Shown: positions 8,196 to 16,603, numbered from the stretch's first letter. The stretch is 62,855 nucleotides of DNA from Gordonia effusa NBRC 100432 (GCF_000241305.1 NZ_BAEH01000095.1:1-62855), one strand, 5' to 3'. Notes: generated by a model not told the origin, from the letters alone. Numbers and translations: made by a program.

Positions 8196-8813
8196 GTGAC
8201 TGGTGAACGTAAGGGTGTGAGCCGCGCCGAAGCGCAACAGCAGACACGCGAGACGGTGCTGTCGGCAGCCGAAACGCTGTTTCTCAAACATGGCTTACAT
8301 GGCACCACGACCGCCAAGATCGCAGCCGCCGCCGGGCGGACTCAAGGGGCGATCTACGCGAACTTCTCCAGCAAAGAGAATCTTTGCGCCGAGGTACTAC
8401 TGCGCCGATACCTGGAAATCTTCGGTGATCTCATGGCGACGGTCGGTCTTTCGAATCGCGATATCGACGGGCAGGTGGACGCGGTCGTTGCGGGATGGAA
8501 AATGCTGGTCCAAGATTCCGATCTGGTGTCGCTGGCGGCCGAGTACGCATTCGCGGTTCGAAATAACAGCGACCAACTGGCGATCTCCCGAGGTCATATC
8601 GAGATGGGTCGTGGCCTCGCCAATGTCGCCCTCCTCGGCGCGGTCCCCGACAGTGTGACCAACGAGCAACGAGAGCGGGTCCTCAACGGAGTCATGGCAT
8701 TGAGTACCGGACTGGCAGTCGGGAACGTATTGGGATTTCTCGATGAGGATGCCGCCACGGAATTACTTCGAGACACCCTCCGGTTATGGCATGCGGAACT
8801 GTTAGAGCCGTGA
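8196..8813 (+). CDS. TetR/AcrR family transcriptional regulator
   Basis: This protein of up to 205 aa has a TetR helix-turn-helix (TTAKIAAAAGRTQGAIYANF) at about residues 35-58 and a C-terminal dimerisation/ligand domain. The start is uncertain: GTG 8196 is used here, and GTG 8217 (VSRAEAQQQ) is also possible. It is 34 nt downstream of the hydrolase on the same strand and may be read through from the operon. With the TetR at 134-883 it brackets the catabolic island. Its operator cannot be assigned from sequence alone. Confidence 0.82.
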   Translation: MTGERKGVSRAEAQQQTRETVLSAAETLFLKHGLHGTTTAKIAAAAGRTQGAIYANFSSKENLCAEVLLRRYLEIFGDLMATVGLSNRDIDGQVDAVVAGWKMLVQDSDLVSLAAEYAFAVRNNSDQLAISRGHIEMGRGLANVALLGAVPDSVTNEQRERVLNGVMALSTGLAVGNVLGFLDEDAATELLRDTLRLWHAELLEP

Positions 8814-8855
8814 TGCCGGAGCGCCGGAAGTCTAGTAGCTAGTCCCGACCAGGCA

Positions 8856-9410
8856 CTACCCCCAGTCCATCCCCTCACTGATCGCGGCCATGGTCGTCTG
8901 GCCGTCGAGCGCTTCGCGGATGATGTCGGCATGTCCGCAATGTTGTGCCGTCTCACGCAGTCGGTGCGCGACCAGGCGTCGGACCGACCACCATTCCCGT
9001 TCCGGCTGCCATGGTGCGGTGGGCATCGGGATAAGCTCGTCGAGGCTGCCGACTCCGGCTATCACTTCGTCGAATTGTGCTGCCGCGCGGTCATATTCGG
9101 CGATCCACTGTTCGACGGTGTCGTCGACGCCGAACTCGTACGAGTCGGCTCCGACGGCCGGATCGAATACCGCGGTCTCGTCGCGGGCAACGATCTCCGC
9201 TGCGGTGTCCGCCTCGCCCGATGCCACATGCTTGAGAAGGCCGCCCAGTGTCAGCTCGGAAACCGTTGTTCGTTGCCGCGCTTGCTCATCGGTCAGACCG
9301 CGCACGGTGATCTTGAGCAGCGCGCGCTGATCGGCGAGCAATAGCAGAAGGTCCTGCTTCTCTACGCTGAGATCGGGGTTCAGCTCGACAGCGGTATAGG
9401 TCCCGGCCAT
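8856..9410 (-). CDS. DinB-superfamily (DUF664-like) protein
   Basis: This 184-aa protein begins MAGTYTAVELNPDLSVEKQ at ATG 9410, preceded by GAGAGG; the longer frame to 9671 runs into the GntR gene and is not used. The helical bundle shows the conserved His positions of DinB-like metal-binding proteins (LLKHVASGE near residue 60; AHRLRETAQHCGHAD near 150). Many actinobacterial members are mycothiol- or bacillithiol-dependent transferases, but a specific reaction cannot be read. It lies downstream of the GntR gene on the same strand, 88 nt apart. Confidence 0.72.
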   Translation of the reverse strand: MAGTYTAVELNPDLSVEKQDLLLLLADQRALLKITVRGLTDEQARQRTTVSELTLGGLLKHVASGEADTAAEIVARDETAVFDPAVGADSYEFGVDDTVEQWIAEYDRAAAQFDEVIAGVGSLDELIPMPTAPWQPEREWWSVRRLVAHRLRETAQHCGHADIIREALDGQTTMAAISEGMDWG

Positions 9411-9498
9411 GGTGATGCCTCTCGGTGATGGGGGTTGCCCTGCATGCACCGCTGACTCTACGACCGAAATAGGACAGCTTTCGTCCACTTGGCGAAGT

Positions 9499-10233
9499 TC
9501 AATTGCTCCGCGACACAAATCGGAACCGGTCGCCCCGGTATGCCGATCGCGTCCACTCGACGACGTCCCCAGCGGCGTCCCGTGCTCGGCGACGGACCAG
9601 CAGAAGCGGTGCGCCCGAAGGGATTTCGAGAAGGTTTGCCTCATTTGGAGTTGCCAATGCGGTTTCGACACTGTCTTCTACCGCGCCGATCTCGATGCCA
9701 TAGTCGTCGCGCAGGGTTGCGTATAGCGAACCATTCGCGACTACGCGTTCGGCTAATCCCGGCAGGCGGCCGGGTAGGTGAGCCGTCTCGATCGCCATCG
9801 GCTCGTCGTTGACGATGCGCAACCGGGTCAGTCTGTGCACACGCCGCCCGGCTGGAACGTCGAGATGCAGGGCAAGATCGGCGTCGGCTCGTAAGCGATC
9901 GGCGGACAGGAGACGCGAGGTGAGAGTCAGCCCTTCCGCACCCAGGTCGTGAGTCAACGACGTCAACTGTCGGACGTGGACCAATCGGGGAGGAGCGACG
10001 TAGTTGCCGCTTCCTTGGGTGCTGCGCAGCACGCCTTCGGCGGTCAACTCGGCCAGCGCCTTGCGCAGCGTCGTGCGGGAGGTCCGAAGCTCGGCGGCGA
10101 GCTGTCTCTCCGGCGGCAGTGACGTGCCGGGAGCGGCTTCGGCGATACGCTCGGTGAGCGCGATCTTGATCTGGTAGTACCGCGGCAGTCGAGTGGCGGC
10201 GGCGTCGACTGCGGCGGCTGGGTCGTCTGTCAT
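9499..10233 (-). CDS. GntR/HutC (UTRA) repressor of amino-sugar genes, DasR/NagR-like
   Basis: This 244-aa protein has an N-terminal GntR winged helix (PPERQLAAELRTSRTTLRKAL) and a C-terminal UTRA effector domain of about residues 85-240, as in DasR, NagR and YvoA, which bind GlcN-6-P or GlcNAc-6-P. I start it at ATG 10233 (MTDDPAAAV); an upstream ATG at 10263 falls inside the operator region. It is divergent from the sugar transporter/kinase/deaminase/NagA operon, and the spacer contains TGGTNTANACCA-type palindromes like the DasR dre site. It should repress that operon, and probably itself, until the amino-sugar phosphate accumulates. Confidence 0.88.
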   Translation of the reverse strand: MTDDPAAAVDAAATRLPRYYQIKIALTERIAEAAPGTSLPPERQLAAELRTSRTTLRKALAELTAEGVLRSTQGSGNYVAPPRLVHVRQLTSLTHDLGAEGLTLTSRLLSADRLRADADLALHLDVPAGRRVHRLTRLRIVNDEPMAIETAHLPGRLPGLAERVVANGSLYATLRDDYGIEIGAVEDSVETALATPNEANLLEIPSGAPLLLVRRRARDAAGDVVEWTRSAYRGDRFRFVSRSN

Positions 10234-10260
10234 GAATTGCAGAATACCTATTGCCAATCT

Positions 10261-10278
10261 CATTGGTGTATGCCAATG
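10261..10278. promoter_or_regulatory. secondary GntR operator candidate
   Basis: CATTGGTGTATGCCAATG is an imperfect inverted repeat (arms CATTGG/CCAATG) lying 28 nt from the GntR start. It shares its arms with the perfect site at 10291-10312. Confidence 0.6.
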
Positions 10279-10290
10279 TAGCCCTAGTCA

Positions 10291-10312
10291 CATATTGGTA
10301 TATACCAATATG
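10291..10312. promoter_or_regulatory. DasR/NagR-type (dre-like) operator, perfect 22-bp palindrome
   Basis: The 22-bp segment is a perfect palindrome with core TTGGTATATACCAA. It fits the TGGTCTAGACCA-like dre consensus of HutC/DasR regulators except for the central bases. It ends 14 nt before the MFS start codon, overlapping the GAAGAGAGG ribosome-binding region, a position suited to repression. Confidence 0.75.
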
Positions 10313-10326
10313 GAAGAGAGGCAGAC

Positions 10327-11748
10327 ATGAATCGACCACTCCGGGCGCGTACCAGCGGTCTTGCGGCGCTCGTCGCCGTCGCGGCAGCCAGTCTGGGCAT
10401 CATCTATGGCTACGACATGTCCAATATCGGCGCGGCGAAGGACTTCATCAGAGACGAGTACGCGCTGGGGGACGGGATGACGCAGGCGATGGCCACGGTG
10501 GTCGTCGTCGGCGAGATCCTGGGTGCCCTAGTCGGTGGCTGGTTCGCCAACCGGGTCGGCCGCCAGCCCGCGATGGTCACGGTCGCCGCGTCCTATGCGG
10601 TGTTCGCGCTGTTCAGCGCCGTCGCACCGACGGTCGGACTGCTGCTTTTCGCGCGATTCCTCCTGGGACTGACGATCGGCGTGTCCGTCGTCGTGGTGCC
10701 CGTATTCGTCGCCGAATCCGCACCGGCTCGCATCCGGGGAGCCATGCTGGTGGCCTATCAATTCGCCACGATCGTCGGAATCATCCTCGGCTACGTCTTC
10801 GGCTACATATTCGCCGGTCAGGAATCCTGGCGAGCGATGCTGGGCATCGCGGCGATCCCCGCGCTCCTGGTCACCATAGTTCTCCTGCGGCTGCCAGACA
10901 CCGCCCGCTGGTATATGTCGCGAGACCGCGAGACCGAGGCTCGCGCTGCACTGTCCAGAGTGGAAGCCGATGCCGACGCCGCGCAGATCGAACTGGAGCT
11001 GGCCGATATGCGGCAGGCATTGCGCGACGAACATGGTGGCGGAATCCGCGAGTTGTTCCGCAAACCCTTCGCACGAGCGACGTTCTTCGTCGTCGGTCTC
11101 GGCTTCTTCATCCAAATCACCGGAATCAATGCGATTATCTACTACAGCCCCGACATCTTTGCCGGCATGGGCTACGACGACAATTTCGGGAAGTACATGT
11201 TGCCGGCTTTCGTACAGTGCTTCGGCCTCGCGGCGGTTATCGTCTCGCTGTTCACCATCGACCGATTCGGGCGTCGCCCCATTTTGCTCGGTGGAATATC
11301 GACGATGGTCGTCGCATTCATCACGATGATCCTGGCGTACCAGATGGCTGACGGGCAGTTCACCGAAGGCGGCGCGTCGGGCGTTTTCGGATTCGTCGGC
11401 TTGGTGCTGGTGGTCGTCGGATTCTCGTTCGGCTTTGGATCACTGGTGTGGGTATACGCGGGTGAAGCGTTCCCCGCCCGCCTACGTGCGTACGGATCGA
11501 GTGCGATGCTGAGCGCCGATCTAGTCGCCAATGCCATTGTCGCGCAGTTCACGTTGACTCTTATCAACGGCCTCGGCGGGTCGACTACGTTCGCGATATT
11601 CGGCATGCTCACGATTGCGGCCTTCGTATTCGTGTTCAAATTCGCCCCGGAAACCAAGGGTCGCAAATTGGAAGACATCCAACACTTCTGGCGCAACGAC
11701 GGACAGTGGCCCGCCGAGTCGACGCCCGCCGTCGAGACAGCCAAGTGA
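10327..11748 (+). CDS. sugar-porter family MFS transporter (probable GlcNAc/amino-sugar uptake)
   Basis: This 473-aa, roughly 12-helix protein carries sugar-porter signatures: NRVGRQP between TM2 and TM3, RFLLGLTIG...ESAPARIRG before TM5, DRFGRRP in the second half, and the terminal PETKGRKLED. Its operon of amino-sugar kinase, deaminase and deacetylase indicates that it imports a free amino sugar, most simply N-acetylglucosamine, by proton symport rather than by PTS. A GAGAGG ribosome-binding site precedes ATG 10327. Its expression should be controlled by the GntR palindrome just upstream. Confidence 0.88.
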   Translation: MNRPLRARTSGLAALVAVAAASLGIIYGYDMSNIGAAKDFIRDEYALGDGMTQAMATVVVVGEILGALVGGWFANRVGRQPAMVTVAASYAVFALFSAVAPTVGLLLFARFLLGLTIGVSVVVVPVFVAESAPARIRGAMLVAYQFATIVGIILGYVFGYIFAGQESWRAMLGIAAIPALLVTIVLLRLPDTARWYMSRDRETEARAALSRVEADADAAQIELELADMRQALRDEHGGGIRELFRKPFARATFFVVGLGFFIQITGINAIIYYSPDIFAGMGYDDNFGKYMLPAFVQCFGLAAVIVSLFTIDRFGRRPILLGGISTMVVAFITMILAYQMADGQFTEGGASGVFGFVGLVLVVVGFSFGFGSLVWVYAGEAFPARLRAYGSSAMLSADLVANAIVAQFTLTLINGLGGSTTFAIFGMLTIAAFVFVFKFAPETKGRKLEDIQHFWRNDGQWPAESTPAVETAK

Positions 11749-11753
11749 AGACC

Positions 11754-12668
11754 ATGTCCCACAACGAAGTTCTGGCGCTCGACATCGGTGGCTCCAAGAC
11801 CCATGCGGTCCGAGCTATCGGGGGAGTAGTCGCTGCCGAGTCCATCGTTGGCAGCGCCAATGTCGCTTCGGTCGGCGCGGTCGAAGCGGGGCGACAACTC
11901 GACGTGGTGATCGACCGCCTGGGCGGCCCGGCGGGTATCGGTGCGGTGTGTGCGGGTGCGGCGGGTGTAGATACTCCCGAATCGGCGAAAGTATTGCGGG
12001 ACTTGATCATTGATCGCCTACCGAATGCTAGGGTCCGGGTCGTTCACGACAGTCAGCTGATTCTCGCCGCGGCCGGGGTTATCGACGGCATCGCGCTCAT
12101 CTCCGGCACCGGGTCCGTCGCTTGGGGCCGGATGGGTGCGGCGAGCGCGCGTGCCGGTGGCTGGGGGTATCTGCTCGGAGACGAGGGCAGCGGGTATTGG
12201 GTTGCGCGCGAGGCGATTCGACGGCTACTGGCGCGGATGGACGACCACCATCCGGGACAGCCGCTCGGGCAAGAACTCGCCGCCGACTGTGGACTTTCCG
12301 ATGCCGCCGAACTCCTCAACCACTTCTACGCCCAGACTGACCGACGCTATTGGGCGGGTCGCGCGCGGGTGGTATTCGAACTGGCGAATGCCGGTGATCC
12401 GCTGAGCACCGGGATCGTAGATGCCGCATCGACCGCGCTCGCCGAGCTGGTGTTGCAGGTGGGTGCGCGATTACAGATGAGTGGTCCGGTGGTGATGGCC
12501 GGCGGCTTAGTAGTGAATCAGCCTGCGCTGCAACGGGGAGTACGACGCATTCTCGCGGGCCGCGGTGTTACCGATGTACGGGTGCTTTCCGTCGACCCGG
12601 TCCGCGGAGCCGTCGAACTGGCCCAACGACTCAGCTATCCCGAACCGTCGATGAAAGGACAACGATGA
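11754..12668 (+). CDS. N-acetylglucosamine kinase-like protein (BadF/BadG ATPase family)
   Basis: This 304-aa ASKHA-fold kinase has phosphate-1 motif LALDIGGSKTHAV at the N-terminus, a second-domain ISGTGSVAWG loop, and GGWGYLLGDEGSGYW, typical of eukaryote-type NAGK relatives. It should phosphorylate the incoming amino sugar at O6. GTG 11745 overlaps the transporter stop (GTGA) and is an alternative start, adding three residues. Its stop overlaps the next gene (ATGA). The order transporter, kinase, deaminase, deacetylase gives a complete route to fructose-6-P if the sugar is GlcNAc. Confidence 0.85.
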   Translation: MSHNEVLALDIGGSKTHAVRAIGGVVAAESIVGSANVASVGAVEAGRQLDVVIDRLGGPAGIGAVCAGAAGVDTPESAKVLRDLIIDRLPNARVRVVHDSQLILAAAGVIDGIALISGTGSVAWGRMGAASARAGGWGYLLGDEGSGYWVAREAIRRLLARMDDHHPGQPLGQELAADCGLSDAAELLNHFYAQTDRRYWAGRARVVFELANAGDPLSTGIVDAASTALAELVLQVGARLQMSGPVVMAGGLVVNQPALQRGVRRILAGRGVTDVRVLSVDPVRGAVELAQRLSYPEPSMKGQR

Positions 12669-13723
12669 CCTCGACCACGCACAACGCAACGCCCGGACAG
12701 CTGATGGCCGCGGAGATCGCGCAGCAGCCGGCCGCGTGGCAAGCCTTGCTGGACAACGGCATTGGGGCCATCGCCGATGCCGCCGCGCGTATTTCCGAGT
12801 ACCGCCCGCGTTTCGTTCAATTCGTCGCACGCGGTACCAGCGATCACGCGGCTCTGTATGCCAAGTATCTCGTCGAGATCACCCACCGTCTGCCCGCGGG
12901 ACTCGTATCACCGTCGACCATGACGGTGTACGGCGCACATCCCGACCTGCGAGACGTGCTTTACATCGCGGTGAGCCAGTCGGGTGGGTCGCCGGATTTG
13001 GTTCAGTCGGTTGAAGTCGCGCGGGCGCAGGGGGCGTTGACGGTTGCGGTGACCAACAGCGCCTCGTCGCCGCTGTCCGCCGCGGCTGAACTGCATATCG
13101 ATGTGTGCGCCGGCGCGGAGCGGTCGGTAGCGGCGACTAAGTCCTACACCTCGGAGTTGCTGGCACTGTACCTACTGCTGGAGGCAGTCCGCGGTGGTGA
13201 CGGTTCGGCCGCGCGGGCGCTGCCGGAATTGGGCTCACAGGTGCTCGACAGCGACGCTCATGTTCGCGAAGTGGCGCAACGCTATCGGTTCGCGCAGCGA
13301 CTGGTTGCCACCGGGCGGGGCTATTCGTATCCCACCGCCCGAGAGGGCGCGCTCAAGCTGATGGAAACGTCTTACCTTTCGGCACAGGCGTTTTCGGGTG
13401 CCGATCTGCTCCATGGTCCGCTGGCCACCGTTGACCCGCAGGTTCCGGTACTCGCCGTTGTGCCCGCCGGGGCGGGCGGTGCGGCAATGCTCCCGGTCCT
13501 GGAACGACTTGCCGAACGCAACGCGGATGTCTTCGGGGTTGGTGCGCCTGACCGAATCGCCGGGCTCGCCGGTGGCATCGCGCTGCCGGGAAGTGTTCCG
13601 GATGAGCTGTCACCGCTCTTGGAAATCATTCCACTGCAACAGCTTTCATTGCATTTAGCGATCGCGCGGGGCGGAGATCCAGACACTCCACGGGGGCTCG
13701 CGAAAGTGACGGAGACCTTATGA
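12665..13723 (+). CDS. SIS-domain glucosamine-6-phosphate deaminase (NagB-II/AgaS type)
   Basis: This 352-aa protein is two SIS domains like the isomerase half of GlmS but without the glutaminase part. Phosphosugar-binding motifs include ARGTSDHAA (about 56-64), SQSGGSPD (about 100-107) and ERSVAATKSYT. Such stand-alone proteins (NagB-II) convert GlcN-6-P to Fru-6-P and ammonia. The operon has no classical NagB, which supports that role. It is joined by ATGA overlaps to the kinase and to nagA. Confidence 0.87.
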   Translation: MTSTTHNATPGQLMAAEIAQQPAAWQALLDNGIGAIADAAARISEYRPRFVQFVARGTSDHAALYAKYLVEITHRLPAGLVSPSTMTVYGAHPDLRDVLYIAVSQSGGSPDLVQSVEVARAQGALTVAVTNSASSPLSAAAELHIDVCAGAERSVAATKSYTSELLALYLLLEAVRGGDGSAARALPELGSQVLDSDAHVREVAQRYRFAQRLVATGRGYSYPTAREGALKLMETSYLSAQAFSGADLLHGPLATVDPQVPVLAVVPAGAGGAAMLPVLERLAERNADVFGVGAPDRIAGLAGGIALPGSVPDELSPLLEIIPLQQLSLHLAIARGGDPDTPRGLAKVTETL

Positions 13724-14889
13724 GCTCTAGCGTGATCTCTGCCGCGCGAGTTGTTGCCGAAGGCAAGGTACTCACCCCCGGCTGGGTTGAGACCGACGGC
13801 GAGTACATCGTCGGCGTCGGCGGGGGCGATCCTCCCCGACTCGCTGACTACGAATTTCCCGCTCACACAGTCATTCCCGGGTTCGTCGATATGCATGTAC
13901 ATGGGGGCGGCGGGCATTCATATACCGACGGTAACGCCGACGAAGTCCGCCTCGGTCTCGACTTCCACCGGCGGCACGGCACCACGACGTCGGTGGCGAG
14001 TCTGGTCAGTTCGGAGAGTGATTCCCTTCTCGAACAGATTGATGCACTGCGTGATCTTGTCGCCCAAGGCGAGATCGCCGGTATCCATCTGGAGGGCCCG
14101 TGGCTCAGTGACCATAGATGCGGCGCACATGACCGGGCGACGTTGCGCGACCCGGATCCGAGGGAGATCGCTGAAATTCTTGATGCTGCCAGCGGTTCGG
14201 TTGTGATGGCAACTCTGGCGCCCGAATTGCCCGGCGCACTCGATGCGGTTGAGCAGTTCGCGTCGGCGAATGTTCTTGTGGGAGTGGGGCATACAGACGC
14301 GGGTTATGTACAGGTAAGGGCCGCGATTGAACGGGGCGCGCGGGTAGCGACTCATCTGTTCAACGCGATGCGTCCGCTGCATCATCGCGAACCGGGACCG
14401 ATTCTCGCGCTCCTGGAGGACTCTCGGGTGACGATTGAGTTGGTCGGTGATGGTGTGCACGTCCATCCCGATCTGGTGTCGTATGTGACTGCGACCGCGG
14501 GGCCGGACCGGGTGGCGTTGGTGACCGACGCGATGGCCGCCGCGGGTATGACCGATGGTTCCTACCGGCTAGGTGTGCTCGACGTTGATGTAACGGATTC
14601 TGTTGCGCGCGTGCGGGAAACCGGAGCAATCGCCGGAAGTACCGCGACGATGGATGTGTTGTTCGCACGGGCGGCGGGGTCTTCTCACGAGTCGGCTGGG
14701 ACTAGCGACGCAGCGCTGCTTGCCGCCGTTGCGATGACGGCGTCGACGCCGGCTCGGGTGCTGGGCCGGCGTGACATCGGGGAGTTAGCGGTTGGAAAGC
14801 GCGCGGACCTGGTGATTGTCGATGAAGCGCATCGCGTCGAACGCGTCCTCACGAGAGGTGATTGGCACGAAAGATTGCACACAATTTAA
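13720..14889 (+). CDS. nagA: N-acetylglucosamine-6-phosphate deacetylase
   Basis: This 389-aa amidohydrolase shows the family metal ligands: HVHGGG (His59, His61), HLEGPW (Glu125), GHTDAG (His191), THLFNAM (His212) and catalytic Asp270 in TDAMAAAG. It hydrolyses GlcNAc-6-P to GlcN-6-P and acetate. It overlaps the SIS gene by ATGA and is the last gene of the amino-sugar operon. Its last codons lie inside the OhrR-like operator of the following regulator. Confidence 0.92.
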   Translation: MSSSVISAARVVAEGKVLTPGWVETDGEYIVGVGGGDPPRLADYEFPAHTVIPGFVDMHVHGGGGHSYTDGNADEVRLGLDFHRRHGTTTSVASLVSSESDSLLEQIDALRDLVAQGEIAGIHLEGPWLSDHRCGAHDRATLRDPDPREIAEILDAASGSVVMATLAPELPGALDAVEQFASANVLVGVGHTDAGYVQVRAAIERGARVATHLFNAMRPLHHREPGPILALLEDSRVTIELVGDGVHVHPDLVSYVTATAGPDRVALVTDAMAAAGMTDGSYRLGVLDVDVTDSVARVRETGAIAGSTATMDVLFARAAGSSHESAGTSDAALLAAVAMTASTPARVLGRRDIGELAVGKRADLVIVDEAHRVERVLTRGDWHERLHTI

Positions 14890-14897
14890 ATGTGCGC
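14877..14897. promoter_or_regulatory. OhrR-type operator candidate overlapping the nagA stop
   Basis: An A/T-centred 21-bp imperfect inverted repeat (arms GCACACAATT and AAATGTGCGC around position 14887, 8 of 10 pairs matching) lies 13 nt before the OhrR GTG start. OhrR proteins bind A/T-rich inverted repeats of this type near their own promoters. Its placement across the nagA stop codon is unusual. Confidence 0.45.
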
Positions 14898-14909
14898 TAT
14901 GTTTTTGGG

Positions 14910-15359
14910 GTGACCGACGATCAACTCGCCCTGAATCAACAGTTGTGCTTCGCGCTGTATGCGGCGTCGAGGGCGACCACCGCTGTGTATCGACCGATGC
15001 TGGACGAGCTCGGGGTCACCTATCCGCAGTACCTGGTGCTACTGGTGCTGTGGGAGCGAGACGGACGCGGGGTCCGGGAGATCGGCGATGAGTTGGATCT
15101 CGATTCCGGGACGTTGTCTCCGTTGCTGAAAAGGCTTGAAACGCTTGGACTTATCGAGCGTCGACGACTAACGATCGACGAACGTCGCGTCGAAATCCAT
15201 CTCAGCGACGCCGGTCGAAAACTCCGCGAGCGCGCCGTCGAGATTCCCGCGTGCCTTGCGGCGCGATCGGGAATGAGTATCGCGGAAGCCGTCGCTCTGC
15301 GTGAGTCACTGGTAAAACTCACCGCGTCGTTTCGTGACCAAGAATCCACTAACAGATAG
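14910..15359 (+). CDS. ohrR: MarR-family organic hydroperoxide regulator
   Basis: This 149-aa MarR winged-helix protein starts at GTG 14910 (VTDDQLALNQQLCFALY); the longer frame from 14862 would overlap nagA by 28 nt. The peroxide-sensing Cys of OhrR is present as Cys13 in LNQQLCFALYAASR, followed by YPQYLVLLVLWE and the recognition region LDSGTLSPLLKRLE. It should repress ohr, 7 nt downstream, until the Cys is oxidised by organic hydroperoxide. Confidence 0.9.
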   Translation: MTDDQLALNQQLCFALYAASRATTAVYRPMLDELGVTYPQYLVLLVLWERDGRGVREIGDELDLDSGTLSPLLKRLETLGLIERRRLTIDERRVEIHLSDAGRKLRERAVEIPACLAARSGMSIAEAVALRESLVKLTASFRDQESTNR

Positions 15360-15366
15360 GAACGTA

Positions 15367-15789
15367 ATGAGCACCATCTACACCGCAGAGGCATTGGCTA
15401 CCGGCGCGGGACGAGACGGCCATGGCCGCACCTCGGACGGCCGTCTGGACTTGGACTTGGCCATCCCGACCGAAATGGGCGGCAGTGGGAATGGAACGAA
15501 TCCAGAGCAGCTTTTCGCCGTTGGTTACGCGGCCTGCTTCCACTCGGCGTTGCAGCTCGTCGCTCGGCAGGCGAAAGCTGATATCACCGACTCCTCGGTG
15601 GGTGCACGCGTCGGTATCGGGCCGAACGACGCTGGCGGCTTCGCGCTGGAGGTGACCCTCGAGGTCACGTTGCCCAACCTCGATCACGCGCAAGCCCAGG
15701 AGCTGGCGGATAAGGCTCACCAAGTGTGTCCGTACTCCAACGCGACCCGTGGAAATATCCCGGTCAATGTGATCGTCACCGACGACTAG
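15367..15789 (+). CDS. ohr: organic hydroperoxide resistance peroxiredoxin (OsmC/Ohr)
   Basis: This 140-aa Ohr reduces organic and fatty-acid hydroperoxides. The peroxidatic Cys57 is in AACFHSAL and the resolving Cys121 in VCPYSNATRGN. I start it at ATG 15367 (MSTIYTAEAL), 7 nt after ohrR. Its stop codon TAG at 15787-15789 lies within CTAG, which also supplies the stop of the convergent SUKH gene. Lipid-oxidising genes elsewhere in the window make lipid hydroperoxides a plausible challenge. Confidence 0.92.
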   Translation: MSTIYTAEALATGAGRDGHGRTSDGRLDLDLAIPTEMGGSGNGTNPEQLFAVGYAACFHSALQLVARQAKADITDSSVGARVGIGPNDAGGFALEVTLEVTLPNLDHAQAQELADKAHQVCPYSNATRGNIPVNVIVTDD

Positions 15790-16376
15790 TCACGCTTCTC
15801 GGCGGCAGTGGCGAAAACATGTGTCGAGGGCAATTCGGATTCGGTTGTCGGACAAGGGAATTTGCCGTCCAGCAGGTCTATCAAGAACTGCGCAAGCCCC
15901 TGGCGATGGTATAGCCAGACGCCAGCGAGGTCGGTGAATAGAATCGGCCACTTATTCGGGTCGCGGTGACATCGATGCCAGTACCCGAAGTATCCGCCCG
16001 ATGCGGTGCCCCAGGGCGTGAACAGCAGCGGGCCATTTCCGAGGTCGACTGATTGCGCACTCTCGTCAGGTTCAACCAGCACGCGGGTCGATGCCGCATC
16101 CCGCGCGTCTTCGAGACGGTCGGCCGCGGCGGTTGCGAATGCGAACAGGTCGTCGCCGCCGTGGCCGTCGGGCACCCAGATCGTCAGGGTGTCGTCGAAG
16201 CTACCCGCGCCGTAGTTCTCGACGATCAGTTCGTAGTCGTCGGGCAGGCGCAGACCGAATCGTTTGTGAACGTCGGTCCAGTTGATCGACGTGCCCACAC
16301 CGGGCGGGGGGACCAGCGTTTTCAGCGCGTCGACCGCTGGAGACGCCGAGCGCCGGTGCAAGGATCTCAGCAGCAT
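15786..16376 (-). CDS. SMI1/KNR4 (SUKH) family protein
   Basis: This 196-aa protein has the SUKH-type N-terminal signature (LPDDYELIVENYGAGSFDDTL shortened: LPDDYELIVENYGAG) and aromatic-rich strands WGTASGGYFGYWH and GVWLYHRQG. SUKH proteins are often immunity proteins for polymorphic toxins, but no toxin or secretion gene lies beside it, so its partner is unknown. It is convergent with ohr and shares the CTAG stop palindrome. Confidence 0.7.
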   Translation of the reverse strand: MLLRSLHRRSASPAVDALKTLVPPPGVGTSINWTDVHKRFGLRLPDDYELIVENYGAGSFDDTLTIWVPDGHGGDDLFAFATAAADRLEDARDAASTRVLVEPDESAQSVDLGNGPLLFTPWGTASGGYFGYWHRCHRDPNKWPILFTDLAGVWLYHRQGLAQFLIDLLDGKFPCPTTESELPSTHVFATAAEKRD

Positions 16377-16523
16377 CTGGGTGCTTCTCCCCGGGAGGTT
16401 AGCTCAATTCGGTTGTCGCCCTTTTGGTCGACAATCGACGCTATCGCGAACAGATAATTCACATAGTCGTTCAAGTGACCGATCACGACTCGATTCAGAT
16501 GGGGCGATCAGCCGACCCGAAGG

Positions 16524-16596
16524 TAACTAACTGGTTATTGACTTACCTCGAATCTCGAGGCATCCTCGAATGGACACATAAGTAACTAGTTAGTTA
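16524..16596. promoter_or_regulatory. inverted operator pair flanking the SDR-GlcG promoter
   Basis: TAACTAACTGGTTA (16524-16537) and TAACTAGTTAGTTA (16583-16596) are reverse complements with one mismatch. A TTGACT -35-like box lies at 16538-16543 between them. The second copy contains the perfect palindrome TAACTAGTTA and ends just before AGGAAG and the SDR ATG. The TetR gene at 17810 is the likely binder. The rest of 16377-16603 shows no gene. Confidence 0.6.
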
Positions 16597-16603
16597 GGAA
16601 GCC

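Noticed and set aside
9411..9671. N-terminal extension of the DinB-like protein
   Set aside because: It overlaps the end of the GntR gene, lacks family similarity, and a good ribosome-binding site precedes the internal ATG 9410.
10251..11351. A 366-codon plus-strand frame overlapping the sugar-porter gene
   Set aside because: The +1/+2 shadow of a well-supported MFS gene; composition is Arg/Gly-rich and it starts in the operator region.
15786..16376. SUKH protein as part of a polymorphic toxin-immunity locus
   Set aside because: No toxin, RHS/YD repeats, WXG100 or secretion gene lies within several kilobases.
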